Source: Thiocapsa sp. (GTDB lineage Bacteria > Pseudomonadota > Gammaproteobacteria > Chromatiales > Chromatiaceae). From it: DNA of 64,000 nucleotides. Position numbers and translations under genes: made by a program. The stretch lies in NCBI RefSeq assembly GCF_018399035.1, contig NZ_CP073760.1, positions 496,001 to 560,000 on the forward strand, read 5' to 3'. Positions 17,959 to 27,232 of the stretch are shown here, in pieces (within the stretch, counting starts at the first letter, position 1; every line of letters begins with the position of its first letter). The notes beneath the pieces are model-generated. The model was not told the origin of the DNA. It saw nothing but the letters and a program-made list of their open reading frames with translations, and made no database searches.

Positions 17959-19089
17959 ATGCTCGGAATCGTCGATCGCTATCTGCTCTCGGAAGCGTCC
18001 AAGGTCTTCTCCGCCATCGTGGCGATCCTGGTCCTGGTCGTCGCGAGCATGCTGTTTCTGCGCACGCTCGAGGAGGTGAACGTCGGTGCGCTCAGCGTTC
18101 ACTTGGTGATCAAGTTTCTTGCCTTCCAGGTCGTGCGCGATCTGCCGAACCTGCTGCCGCCGGCCTTTTTCCTGGCGCTGCTGGTGACCTTGAGCCGATT
18201 CTCCCGCGACAGCGAGCTGATCGCGATGAGCGCTTGCGGCATCGGTCCGCGACGGGTGTTGGGTGCGTTGCTCCTCCTTGCCGTGCCGGTGGCCTTGGTC
18301 ACCGCCTGGATCTCCTTGAGCCTTCAGCCCTGGGCGGCCACCGGGATCCATCAGATTCGGATGCAGCAGAAGGAGCAGGCGGCACAGATCGCGGGCCTGC
18401 AACCGGGTCGGTTCTATCTCGAGCAAGGCGGGGAGCTGGTACTCTACATCGGCGACATCGACCGCCGACAGTCGCTCGGTGATGTCTTTATCCTCGACCG
18501 TCGCGAGGATGTCGCCCGTCTGGTGGTGAGTCGGAACGGGCAGCATCGGATCGAGGAGGACACGGGCGACCATATCGTCACACTCTCGAGCGGGCACCGC
18601 TTCGACGGCGATCCGGGTTCGGCTGCCTTTATGATCGGGGAGTTCGAGGAGTATCGGATTCGCATCCAGGCATCCGGCGCCGCGCAAGGCGTGATCTCCA
18701 AGCGCTCGACCATGCCGTCGCTCGAGCTTTTGGCGTCGCCCGAGCTTCCCGACCGCGCCGAGCTCGAGCATCGGTTGGCGGCGCCGCTGGCCATCCTCGT
18801 CCTGACCATCGTCGCGATCCCGCTGGTGGCACTCTCTCCGCGACAGCGCAGCTCGGGCCGCCTATCCCTCGCCTTCTTGGCCTATTTCAGCTTCTTCAAT
18901 CTGCAGCGCCTGGCGGAGAATTGGCTCGCGACAGGCGTCACCCCGGTCTGGTTGACGAGCTTCTGGTACCAGGTCGTGATCCTCTGCGTCGTCTATCTGG
19001 TCTTGCTCCCCGAGAGCCTTTGGCTCAAGCGCCTGATCGCACGCATTTCGGGTGGTCCGAACGGACGGCTCGGCGAGCAGCCGGTTTAG
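17959..19089 (+). CDS. lptF: LPS export permease LptF
   Basis: Inner-membrane permease of the LptB2FG lipopolysaccharide extractor. It has 376 residues: three N-terminal helices (about 15-115), a periplasmic beta-jellyroll (about 125-260) and three C-terminal helices (about 270-360). The cytoplasmic coupling region includes RDSELIAMSACGI. In most gammaproteobacteria lptG follows at once; here the next gene is on the opposite strand, so lptG must be elsewhere. No adjoining pepA. Confidence 0.93.
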   Translation: MLGIVDRYLLSEASKVFSAIVAILVLVVASMLFLRTLEEVNVGALSVHLVIKFLAFQVVRDLPNLLPPAFFLALLVTLSRFSRDSELIAMSACGIGPRRVLGALLLLAVPVALVTAWISLSLQPWAATGIHQIRMQQKEQAAQIAGLQPGRFYLEQGGELVLYIGDIDRRQSLGDVFILDRREDVARLVVSRNGQHRIEEDTGDHIVTLSSGHRFDGDPGSAAFMIGEFEEYRIRIQASGAAQGVISKRSTMPSLELLASPELPDRAELEHRLAAPLAILVLTIVAIPLVALSPRQRSSGRLSLAFLAYFSFFNLQRLAENWLATGVTPVWLTSFWYQVVILCVVYLVLLPESLWLKRLIARISGGPNGRLGEQPV

Positions 19090-19101
19090 ATCGCGAACGG
19101 G

Positions 19102-19677
19102 TCAAGGGCGCGTCGCGTCCGCGTACGCCTTGGAGAGACGCCGATCCTCGGCGATGAAATGGTCGAAGCACCAACGCTTGATCCATTGCAGTGACTCGGG
19201 GCCGAAGACGGTGCCGGGTTCGCGCGAGACCTGCCGACGAAGCTCCGTAAGCTCCGCCAACTGCAGACTGTGCTCGCACTTGTGGGTCTGGAAATCGGCG
19301 TAATCGATCGAGAGCATGAGCGCTTCCTCGCGCTCGAAATGATGCCGCAGATGATCCAAGATGGCCTCGAAACGCGCGAGGGGATCGCTGTCGGTGGTGT
19401 CCGATTCCCGGTCATCGCCGGTGATGCCGAGACTATGCTCCGCGCCGGGTTGTGTGGCGAGCAAGGCATTCACCAGCATGACGAGCCGGCGATGGTCGGC
19501 ATCCAATGCGGGAATGCCCATACACCATTCATCCCGCCATATCAGCGGGGTTTGCGCCGGACCCTCGAGCATCCTCGATGGCTGGCTATCTCGCGGCTCG
19601 GCCGGCGACTCGAGTCTATCCGACCGAGCCTGACCGACCGGCAGCGACCCGGTGGTGTGACGCGTATGCCGATTCAT
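19102..19677 (-). CDS. Bacteriohemerythrin-like oxygen/iron-binding protein
   Basis: A 191-residue protein. The C-terminal 135 residues form a hemerythrin four-helix bundle with di-iron ligands in ALDADHRRL, ILDHLRHHFEREE, HKCEHSLQL and CFDHFIAEDRR. These proteins bind O2 reversibly and occur in microaerophiles and anaerobes. The N-terminal 55 residues are low-complexity. Between the first and second helices is an insert of about 20 residues rich in D, S and G. Two adjacent ATGs (19680, 19677) follow a GAGGAGG site; the second has the better spacing. Bases 19801-20074 show no gene. Confidence 0.88.
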   Translation of the reverse strand: MNRHTRHTTGSLPVGQARSDRLESPAEPRDSQPSRMLEGPAQTPLIWRDEWCMGIPALDADHRRLVMLVNALLATQPGAEHSLGITGDDRESDTTDSDPLARFEAILDHLRHHFEREEALMLSIDYADFQTHKCEHSLQLAELTELRRQVSREPGTVFGPESLQWIKRWCFDHFIAEDRRLSKAYADATRP

Positions 19678-20074
19678 CATGACCTCCTCAGACTGCGGCC
19701 GATGGATTCGAGGAGTCGCTGAAGGGCATCGTGCGGAAGGCGCCCGTTCAGATGGATCCGTGTGGCCGTCGTGATTAAAGCCTCGACCGGGCGGCGGCAC
19801 GCGCAGGCTCCGATCGTCTTTTCCAGCGCACCCCGACAGCGCACCCGACGTCTCGACCCCTCGAGAGACCCATGCCTGCGGGCGTTACCATAAGGCCGGT
19901 CGCTGCGATCGATCCTTAACCTGAATCAATTCGTCGACGGGCCTGTTGCGATGTGCTCGAACCGATCCGCTTTGGAGCCGCCTCAAGGGACGTTCGCTCG
20001 AACGGGGCGGGACGCCTGAACCCGACGGTTCTTCCGGCGCTGGATTTCTAGCACACCCCCCAACGGAAACCAAC

Positions 20075-20878
20075 TTATCGCGCCGCGCGGCCTCGGCGCA
20101 TCGAGATGCCCGCGATCACGACCGCCAGCGTGACGACGGCGACGATGAGGGTCGCCAGCGCATTGATCTGCGGGGAGACCCCCATACGCACGCTCGAATA
20201 GATCACCATCGGCAACGTCGTCGAGCCTGGACCGGCGACGAAACTGGCGATGACCAGGTCATCGAGCGAGAGCGTGAAGGCGAGCAGCCAACCCGAGAGC
20301 AGGGCGGGCGCGATCAGCGGGAGCGTGATCGTCAGATAGACGCGCAACGGGCGCGCGCCCAGATCCATGGCCGCCTCCTCGAGCGAGCGGTCCATCTGGG
20401 AGAGGCGCGCACGTACCACCACGGCCACATAGGCCATGCTGAAGGTGACATGGGCGATGGTGATGGTCGTGAAGCCGCGACCATCGGGCCAGCCGATCGT
20501 CTGCTGCATCGCCACGAACAGCAGCAACAGCGAAAGACCGATGATGACATCCGGCATCACCAACGGGGCGGTGAGCAGCAGCTCGAATCCGGTGCGTCCG
20601 CGAAAAGTGCGATGGCGCACCAAGGCGTTGGCGGCCAGGGTCCCGAGCACGACCGCGAGGGTCGCGTTCACGGCGGCGATGCGCACGCTCAGCCATGCGG
20701 CATCGAGCAGTTGCTGGTTGCGAAAGAGCTCGACGTACCACTTGGTCGAGAATCCGGTCCACACGGTCACCAAGCGCGATTCGTTGAATGAATAGATGAT
20801 CAGCAGCAGGATCGGCACATACAAAAAGGCATAGCCGAAGGCGAGCACGGTGAGCAGCGGCCAGCGACGAGGCTTCAT
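20075..20878 (-). CDS. potI: Putrescine ABC transporter permease PotI
   Basis: Second membrane subunit of the PotFGHI putrescine importer. It has 267 residues with six membrane helices and the EAA loop EEAAMDLGARPLRVYLTITL (about residues 164-183). It begins like PotI (FLYVPILLLIIYSFNESRLV) and resembles PotI more than PotC. Its start overlaps the end of potH by 4 bases (ATGA). It is last in a minus-strand operon potF-potG-potH-potI. Confidence 0.93.
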   Translation of the reverse strand: MKPRRWPLLTVLAFGYAFLYVPILLLIIYSFNESRLVTVWTGFSTKWYVELFRNQQLLDAAWLSVRIAAVNATLAVVLGTLAANALVRHRTFRGRTGFELLLTAPLVMPDVIIGLSLLLLFVAMQQTIGWPDGRGFTTITIAHVTFSMAYVAVVVRARLSQMDRSLEEAAMDLGARPLRVYLTITLPLIAPALLSGWLLAFTLSLDDLVIASFVAGPGSTTLPMVIYSSVRMGVSPQINALATLIVAVVTLAVVIAGISMRRGRAAR

Positions 20879-21794
20879 GGACGGCTACCCTCCATGCGTT
20901 GTTGCAGACGCTGCATCATCACGAAGGGCACGACCAGCAGCGCCAGCAGCAGGATCGCCAGTGCCGAGGCGAGCGGCCAATCCTTGTTGGAGAAGAATTC
21001 GGTCCAGAGCAGCTTACCGATCATGAGGGTTTCCGGTCCGCCGAGCAGATCCGGGATCACGAACTCGCCCACGACCGGGATGAACACCAGCATGCTCCCG
21101 GCGATGATCCCGGCCATCGAGAGCGGCAACGTGACCCGCAGGAAGGCCCGCATGGGTCGGCAGCCCAGATCCGCCGCGGCCTCGAGCAGGCTCATGTCGA
21201 GCCGCGTGAGATTCGCGTAGAGCGGCAGGATCATGAAGGGAAGATAGGAGTAGACGACGCCGATATAGATGGCCGTCTGGGTGTGGAGGATCGCCAACGG
21301 GGTCTCGATCAGACCGAGCCAGATCAGAAGATCGTTGAGCAGACCGTTGGACTTGAGGATCCCGATCCAGGCATAGACGCGGATCAGGAAGGAGGTCCAG
21401 AAGGGCAGGACGATCAGCATCAGCAGGATGATCCGCCAACGCTCGGGTGAAGTCGCGATGGCATAGGCCATCGGATAACCCAGCAGCAGGCAGAGCAGGG
21501 TGCAGATGAAGGCGACCTGCAGCGAGTTGAGCAAGGCGCTCAGATAGAGGTCGTCCTCCGCGACCATCATGAAGTTGCGCAGATTGATCTCGATGCGCAG
21601 CAGACCCTCGTCGACCCATTGCCAGAGTGCGGTGTAGGGCGGCTGGGCGAGCGCCGGCTCGGCCAGGCTGATCTGCAGCACGATTGCGAAGGGCAGCAGG
21701 AAAAAAGCCCCAGCCACAGGTAAGGGATGCCGATGTTGACCAGTCGGCTCGTGCGATGCGCGTGATCGGCGCGATTCGGGGGCGGTGCGGGCAT
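20875..21794 (-). pseudogene. potH: Putrescine permease PotH, frameshifted
   Basis: The first membrane subunit is split into two frames. The N-terminus (MPAPPPNRADHAHRTSRLVN ... YLWLGLF) is read from ATG 21794. The rest, from FLLPFAIVLQISLAEP to the C-terminus with EAAADLGCRPMRAFLRVTL, is in another frame. The break is at a run of six A on the plus strand (21701-21706, six T in the mRNA); one more T gives GLFFLLPF and a 306-residue PotH. Everything else is intact, so this is a recent mutation, a slippage site or a sequencing error. Without repair the importer lacks one permease. Confidence 0.85.
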
Positions 21795-21815
21795 GGTGCT
21801 CGATGGGTCTGCGGA

Positions 21816-22952
21816 CTATTCGGTCAGGACGACGCCGCTGGTCGGCGACCACTCGATGGCGACATCTTGCTCCCAGGTCAGCGCCTGCTCGGTGCGCGGT
21901 TGGACGTTGGTCAAGGTCATCTCGACCAAGGCCCCGTCGCCGACGCGGATGCGATAAATCGAGACGTCTCCGAGATAGGCGATGTCCTCGACTCGCCCCT
22001 TGAGCTGATTGACCCCGTCGTCTCGGAAGTCCGTACAGAGCCGCATCTTCTCCGGGCGCACCGCGACCGTGACCGGGGTGCCGAGCGCCAGCGGCTGGAA
22101 GGCGCGCATCCGCATGGGTCGCCCGACCCGGGTCTCGACCAGCACCTCGTAGCCCTCGGTGGCCACCACCTTGCCTTCGAACAGGTTGATCGAGCCGATG
22201 AACTCGGCCACCAGACGACAGGTCGGGAATTCGTAGATGGCGGTCGGGGTATCGACCTGCATGATCTGACCGGCGTCCATGACGGCGATGCGCGTGGACA
22301 TGGTCATGGCCTCTTCCTGATCGTGCGTGACGGTCACGAAGGTGATGCCGAGACGCTCCTGCAGGTTGACCAGCTCGAACTGAGTGTTCTCGCGCAGGCG
22401 CTTGTCGAGCGCACCGAGCGGCTCGTCGAGCAGCAGGAGCTTCGGGTGCTTGGCCAGACTGCGGGCGAGTGCAACGCGCTGGCGCTGTCCGCCCGAGAGC
22501 TGATCGGGCCGACGTTTGCGCAGCTCGGTGATCTTCAGCAGCTCGAGCATCTCGCCGACGCGCTCGCTGCGCTCGCCCCTCGAGAGCCGATCCTGCTTGA
22601 GCCCGAACTCGACGTTCTGCTCCACGCTCATGTGCGGGAAGAGGGCATAGGACTGGAACATCATGTTCACCGGCCGCGAGTAGGCCGGCACATCCGTGAC
22701 ATCCACACCGTCGATATAGATGCGTCCGCTGCTCGGATACTCGAGCCCGGCGAGCATGCGCAGCAGCGTGGACTTGCCGCAGCCCGAGCTGCCGAGCAGC
22801 GAGAAGAACTCGCCTTGGAAGATGTCGAGACTCACGTCGTCGACGGCGTAGACGTCGCCGAACTTCTTGGTGACCCGGTCGATGCGCAGGTAGGGTACCG
22901 CCTTGGGATCCTGCCAAGGCTCGAGCGAACGGCGCTCGGCAAGTGTCGCCAT
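21816..22952 (-). CDS. potG: Putrescine ABC transporter ATPase PotG
   Basis: Cytoplasmic ATPase of 378 residues. It shows Walker A GSSGCGKST (about 54-62), Q-loop MFQSYALFPHMSVEQNV, signature LSGGQRQRVALARSL (about 151) and Walker B LLLLDEPLGALD with switch histidine VTHDQEEA. A C-terminal TOBE domain ends VAIEWSPTSGVVLTE. The whole C-terminus matches PotG better than PotA. It lies 21 bases after potF and 21 before potH. Confidence 0.93.
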   Translation of the reverse strand: MATLAERRSLEPWQDPKAVPYLRIDRVTKKFGDVYAVDDVSLDIFQGEFFSLLGSSGCGKSTLLRMLAGLEYPSSGRIYIDGVDVTDVPAYSRPVNMMFQSYALFPHMSVEQNVEFGLKQDRLSRGERSERVGEMLELLKITELRKRRPDQLSGGQRQRVALARSLAKHPKLLLLDEPLGALDKRLRENTQFELVNLQERLGITFVTVTHDQEEAMTMSTRIAVMDAGQIMQVDTPTAIYEFPTCRLVAEFIGSINLFEGKVVATEGYEVLVETRVGRPMRMRAFQPLALGTPVTVAVRPEKMRLCTDFRDDGVNQLKGRVEDIAYLGDVSIYRIRVGDGALVEMTLTNVQPRTEQALTWEQDVAIEWSPTSGVVLTE

Positions 22953-22973
22953 CGGCGAGGACTCCGATCCCGC

Positions 22974-24077
22974 TCAGCGATTCGCCTTGAGGCGTGTCCA
23001 GAGACGGTTGAGATCGCGGATCTCACGGTCGCTGCGCTCCGAGGGCACGAACAGACGTGCCTTGACCTCGGCCGGCGGATAGATCGCCGGATCCTCCCGC
23101 ACCGCTTCGTCCAGGAGCGGCGTGGCCGCGAGATTGGCGTTGGCGTAGTAGACCGCGTTGGAGACCGCGGCGATGGCGGCGGGCTGCAACATATAGGCGA
23201 TGAAGGCATGCGCCGCGGCCGGGTTGGGTGCGTCCTTCGGGATCGCCATGACGTCCGTCCAGACCGCCGCGCCTTCGCGCGGGATGACATAGTCGACGAT
23301 CACACCCTTGTCGGCCTCTGCGGCGCGCGACTGCGCCTGAAAGACATCGCCGGAGTAGCCCATGGCGACACAGAGATCGCCGTTGGCCAGGTCGCTCATG
23401 TACTGCGAGGAGTGAAAATAGCGCACGTGCGGATGGATCGTCTTGATCAGCGCCGAGGCGGCGTCGAGGTCGGACTTGTCGAGGCTGTTCGGATCCTTGC
23501 CCAGATAGGCGAGGGCGGCGGAATAGACCTCGGTGGGGTCGTCGAGCAGACTGATTCCGCACGCGCCGAGCTTGGCTGCGGTCTCCGGATCGAAGACCAA
23601 TGCCCAGGTGTCGATGTCGGCGGTCTCGCCCAAGGCGGCCTGGACCTTGTCGCGATTGATCCCCAAGCCGGAGGTTCCCCACATGTAGGGCACCAGGTGA
23701 GCGTTGTCGGGATCGATGCTCGCCAGCTGGCTCATGATCGTCGGGTCGAGCCGGTCCAGGCCCGGGAGCTTGGCCTTATCCAGCGGCAGATAGAGCTCGG
23801 CCTTGATGTGGCGCGCGCCAAAGGGTCGGGCGGTCGGAAAGACCAGATCGTAGCCGCTGCGCCCGGCGAAGAGCTTCGCCTCGAGGACCTCGTTGGAGTC
23901 GTAGACATCCAAGCGTGGCTTGATCCCGGTCTCGGCCGCGAATCCGGAGAGCGTGTCCTCGGCGACGTAATCGCTCCAGTTGTACAGATGCAAGATCTCG
24001 TCTGCAGGCGAGACGGCCGCGTACGCCGGCAGGCCGACAGCCAGTACAAACGCGAGGGCGGTGGAGGTCCGTTGCAT
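22974..24077 (-). CDS. potF: Putrescine-binding periplasmic protein PotF
   Basis: A 367-residue polyamine-binding protein with an N-terminal signal peptide (ALAFVLAVGLPAYA). The mature start EILHLYNWSDYVAEDTLSGF is typical of PotF/PotD. Acidic and aromatic pocket residues are spread as in the family (YDSNEVLEAKL; WGTSGLGIN; VAMGYSGDV). First gene of the pot operon. Confidence 0.92.
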   Translation of the reverse strand: MQRTSTALAFVLAVGLPAYAAVSPADEILHLYNWSDYVAEDTLSGFAAETGIKPRLDVYDSNEVLEAKLFAGRSGYDLVFPTARPFGARHIKAELYLPLDKAKLPGLDRLDPTIMSQLASIDPDNAHLVPYMWGTSGLGINRDKVQAALGETADIDTWALVFDPETAAKLGACGISLLDDPTEVYSAALAYLGKDPNSLDKSDLDAASALIKTIHPHVRYFHSSQYMSDLANGDLCVAMGYSGDVFQAQSRAAEADKGVIVDYVIPREGAAVWTDVMAIPKDAPNPAAAHAFIAYMLQPAAIAAVSNAVYYANANLAATPLLDEAVREDPAIYPPAEVKARLFVPSERSDREIRDLNRLWTRLKANR

Positions 24078-24557
24078 GCAGTCCCCGTAAACGATGGTTT
24101 GGAGGGTGCGCCGGGAGTCGGCGTCGACAGGGCTGCAATGCTACTTCAGATTCACGCAAAGGGGTGTCGATTTTCGACGTCGAAGGTATCGCGGAGGGCT
24201 CGGGGGTGCTGAAGGCGCATGGCATTCTCTCCTGGCTGTCGCATGGAAGAAGGATCGAGTTGGTCAAACCGCGGCTCTCCAGCCGGCTGCCTAGGTGTTC
24301 CGTCATACGCCCTGTTCGCGTCAAACATGGACAAGACTTGGACGGCGGCGCGCACGCTCCCACTCTGTTGAACTGGGAGTGTTCGATCCGAGTTGTCGGG
24401 TCACCTTCCCAAAGGCCATCCGGGACGATGACCCACGAGATGAACGGATAATGACCAACATTAAAGCTCGACATTAGCCATGCCTCTGGCGATTTTCAAG
24501 GTTTTAACATAAACAAACATTCAACAGCTGCTTCCCGCTCACCTCGAGGAGACCGCA
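24078..24557. other. Intergenic region between divergent potF and the MerR-type gene
   Basis: A 480-bp divergent spacer with no convincing gene. The part nearest the regulator (about 24440-24530) is richer in A and T than its surroundings and probably holds its promoter. Open frames here lack ribosome sites and resemble nothing known. The regulator may control the pot operon by position alone; no operator repeat was recognised. Confidence 0.5.
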
Positions 24558-25547
24558 TTGACCGACCAGGATGCCGCCTTACCGGGTCACACCTATCGTA
24601 TCGGCGCCGTATCGCGGTTGACCGGGGTTCCCGCCGATACGCTGCGCGTCTGGGAGCGTCGCTACCGGGTCGTCGCGCCGCTTCGCTCGGACTCCGGCAC
24701 CCGACTCTACGGACCGGAAGACGTGAGTCGCTTAACCCTCATCAAGCGTTTGGTCGACCGCGGCGATGCGATCAGCAGTGTCGCGAACCTGCACCTCGAC
24801 CAATTGCGCGAGCGGATCCGCGGAACGGATCGACCCGAGCCTGCCGGCGCGCCGGAGCGCCCGTGCCGCGTCCTGGTGATCGGGTCCTCGCTCGCCGAGC
24901 GCTTCAGGCGCGAGCCCGTGATGAACGGAAATATCGATCTTGTCGGGCTCTACGATTCGCACCGGGAGTTTCTCGCTGCGGGGCGTGTGCAGCCCGCGCC
25001 GGACGTGGCGGTGCTCGAGTACCCCACGATCCAAGGCGACCAGGTGCGCGAGATCGGCGAGTTGGTCACCCGATGCGGTGCGGCCCGCGCGATCATCGTC
25101 TACACCTTTGCCACCCGGGCCACGATCGCGCGGCTGGATGCCCGCCGGCTGATTCCGAAGCGCGCACCGGTCGATCTGCAGGAGCTGCGCCAATGGTGCA
25201 TGGGCCAGTTCGCGAGGGCGCCCGCACAGACCGACGAGGAGCCCGCATTCGACCTATCCTTGCCGATCCCGCAGCGGCGATTCGCCGACGCGGATCTGCT
25301 GCGGATCGCCTCCGCCTCGCCGAGCGTGCGCTGCGAGTGCCCGCATCATCTGGTGGATCTGGTGCTCTCCCTGAACGCCTTCGAGCGCTACAGTGCGGAA
25401 TGCGAGGATCGCAACGCCGAGGATGCGGCCCTGCACGCCTATCTCCACGCGGCGACCGCGCAGGTGCGCGCCGTGATGGAGGTCGCGCTGGCGCGCGTGG
25501 TGGCGGCCGAGGGGATCCTGCTCGACACCTCGGACGGAGAAATCTGA
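24558..25547 (+). CDS. MerR-family regulator with degenerate C-terminal domain
   Basis: A 329-residue protein starting at TTG after GAGGAGACC. Residues 10-80 are a MerR winged helix (YRIGAVSRLTGVPADTLRVW then RLYGPEDVSRLTLIKRLV). The layout resembles CarH/LitR-type light or B12 regulators, with a Rossmann-like second half (CRVLVIGSSLAERF). The cobalamin-binding DxHxxG motif is absent and the histidine needed for B12 is not seen, so it probably senses something else or acts by protein contacts. Divergent from the pot operon. Confidence 0.8.
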   Translation: MTDQDAALPGHTYRIGAVSRLTGVPADTLRVWERRYRVVAPLRSDSGTRLYGPEDVSRLTLIKRLVDRGDAISSVANLHLDQLRERIRGTDRPEPAGAPERPCRVLVIGSSLAERFRREPVMNGNIDLVGLYDSHREFLAAGRVQPAPDVAVLEYPTIQGDQVREIGELVTRCGAARAIIVYTFATRATIARLDARRLIPKRAPVDLQELRQWCMGQFARAPAQTDEEPAFDLSLPIPQRRFADADLLRIASASPSVRCECPHHLVDLVLSLNAFERYSAECEDRNAEDAALHAYLHAATAQVRAVMEVALARVVAAEGILLDTSDGEI

Positions 25548-25642
25548 ACCTGACTGCCCGATAGCGCTAAGATAGCGTCTTCGTCCGCGGGTCCAGCGGC
25601 CCGCGGACCCGGCATCAACACGAAAGCCCCGGATTCCGACCC

Positions 25643-27232
25643 ATGATTTCGCTGCTCGACTACGGCGCCGGCAATGTGCGTAGCCTCCGCAATGCCATCC
25701 ATTCCCTGGGATTTTCCTTGACCGAGATCGCGCGCCCGGCGGATATCCTCAAGGCGGAGCGTCTCATCTTCCCGGGCGTCGGCTCGTTCGGGGCAGCGAT
25801 GCAGCGCCTGCAGGCTCTGGGCTATCTGGAACCCTTGCGCGCGTATCTCGCCGCGGGGCGGCCCTATCTCGGGATCTGTATCGGCTTGCAGGCGCTCTTC
25901 GAAGGCAGCGACGAGTCCCCCGACGTGCCCGGGCTCGGGGTCATCCCGGGGCGGATCCGCCGCTTCGACCCGGGCGCGCTCGCCGTCCCGCACATGGGGT
26001 GGAACGACGTGCGCGTGAAGCGCGACTCCCCCTTGTTCGCCGACTACGCGGGGGAGAAGCTCTACTTCGTGCATTCCTACTATGCCGAGCCCACCGTCGC
26101 AAACGGGGACTGGCAGCTCGCCGAGACGGACTACGGTCGGCCGTTTCTGAGCGCCGTCGAGCAAGGACGGATCTCCGCGGTGCAGTTTCATCCCGAGAAG
26201 AGCGCAGACGCCGGCTTGCGGCTGCTGCGACGCTTTCTCGCCGGCGACGAGCAGCCGCTCGCCACCACGACCCCGTCGACCGATCGCAGCCCGACGCATC
26301 TGGCCAAGCGCATCATTGCCTGCTTGGACGTGCGCACCAACGACGCCGGTGATCTGGTCGTCACCAAAGGCGATCAGTACGACGTGCGCGAGGCCGGCGA
26401 GGTTCGCAATCTCGGCAAGCCGGTCGAGCTGGCTCAACGCTATTACGAGGAGGGCGCCGACGAGATCACCTTCCTCAACATTACGGCCTTCCGTGATTTC
26501 CCTCTGGCGGACCAGCCGATGCTCGAGGTTCTAGAACGCACCTCCGAGCGCGTCTTCGTGCCGCTCACCATCGGCGGGGGCATCCGTGCCTTTCGCGATG
26601 CCCGCGGGAACGACTATTCCGCGTTGGACGTGGCCGACGCCTATTTTCGCGCCGGGGCCGACAAGATCTCGATCGGCTCGGATGCGGTCGAGGCTGTCGA
26701 GGGCTATCTGCAGCGCGGGACGAAGGACGGCAGCACGGCGATCGAGCAGATCGCCGGGGTCTACGGCAACCAGGCGGTCGTGATCTCCATCGATCCGCGT
26801 CGTGTCTATGTCCGCTCCCCGGAGGAGACGCACCATCACACGGTCGAGACCGCCACGCCGGGACCCGAGGGCGAGCGTTGGTGTTGGTTTCAATGCACGG
26901 TCAAGGGCGGGCGCGAAGGGCGCGACGTCGACGCCGTGGAGCTCGCGCGGGTCTGCGAGATCCTGGGAGCCGGCGAGATCCTGCTCAACTCGATCGACCG
27001 CGACGGAACGGGTGCCGGCTTCGATCTCGAGCTGGTCCATGCCGTGAGGTCGGCGGTCGGAATCCCGGTCATCGCTTCGAGCGGTGCCGGCTGTGTCGAG
27101 CACTTCGCGGAGGTGTTCGCGGCGACGGATGTCGAGGCCGCGCTGGCTGCGGGAATCTTTCACCGGCGCGAGGTGCCGATTCGGGCCGTCAAGTCCTATC
27201 TCCTCGCCCGGGGGATCGAGATCCGGGCCTGA
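25643..27232 (+). CDS. hisHF: Imidazole glycerol phosphate synthase, HisH-HisF fusion
   Basis: One 529-residue chain carries both halves of histidine biosynthesis step 5. Residues 1-205 are the glutaminase, with nucleophile C in GICIGLQALFEG and HPEK for the triad. Residues about 222-529 are the cyclase barrel with IIACLDVRTNDAGDLVVTKG, LTIGGGIRAFRD, VVISIDPRRVYV, CWFQCTVKGGREGRDV and IASSGAG. Most bacteria have separate hisH and hisF. These long insertions are those of the fungal and plant HIS7 type. No other his gene is beside it. Confidence 0.93.
   Translation: MISLLDYGAGNVRSLRNAIHSLGFSLTEIARPADILKAERLIFPGVGSFGAAMQRLQALGYLEPLRAYLAAGRPYLGICIGLQALFEGSDESPDVPGLGVIPGRIRRFDPGALAVPHMGWNDVRVKRDSPLFADYAGEKLYFVHSYYAEPTVANGDWQLAETDYGRPFLSAVEQGRISAVQFHPEKSADAGLRLLRRFLAGDEQPLATTTPSTDRSPTHLAKRIIACLDVRTNDAGDLVVTKGDQYDVREAGEVRNLGKPVELAQRYYEEGADEITFLNITAFRDFPLADQPMLEVLERTSERVFVPLTIGGGIRAFRDARGNDYSALDVADAYFRAGADKISIGSDAVEAVEGYLQRGTKDGSTAIEQIAGVYGNQAVVISIDPRRVYVRSPEETHHHTVETATPGPEGERWCWFQCTVKGGREGRDVDAVELARVCEILGAGEILLNSIDRDGTGAGFDLELVHAVRSAVGIPVIASSGAGCVEHFAEVFAATDVEAALAAGIFHRREVPIRAVKSYLLARGIEIRA

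Noticed and set aside
20875..22917. A potG-potH fusion protein of 680 residues
   Set aside because: Only the potH part is in a meaningful frame. The N-terminal 370 codons are potG read out of frame. The long frame arises from the missing base in potH.
21684..24212. An 842-codon plus-strand open frame
   Set aside because: Antisense to potG and potF, which carry full family motifs.
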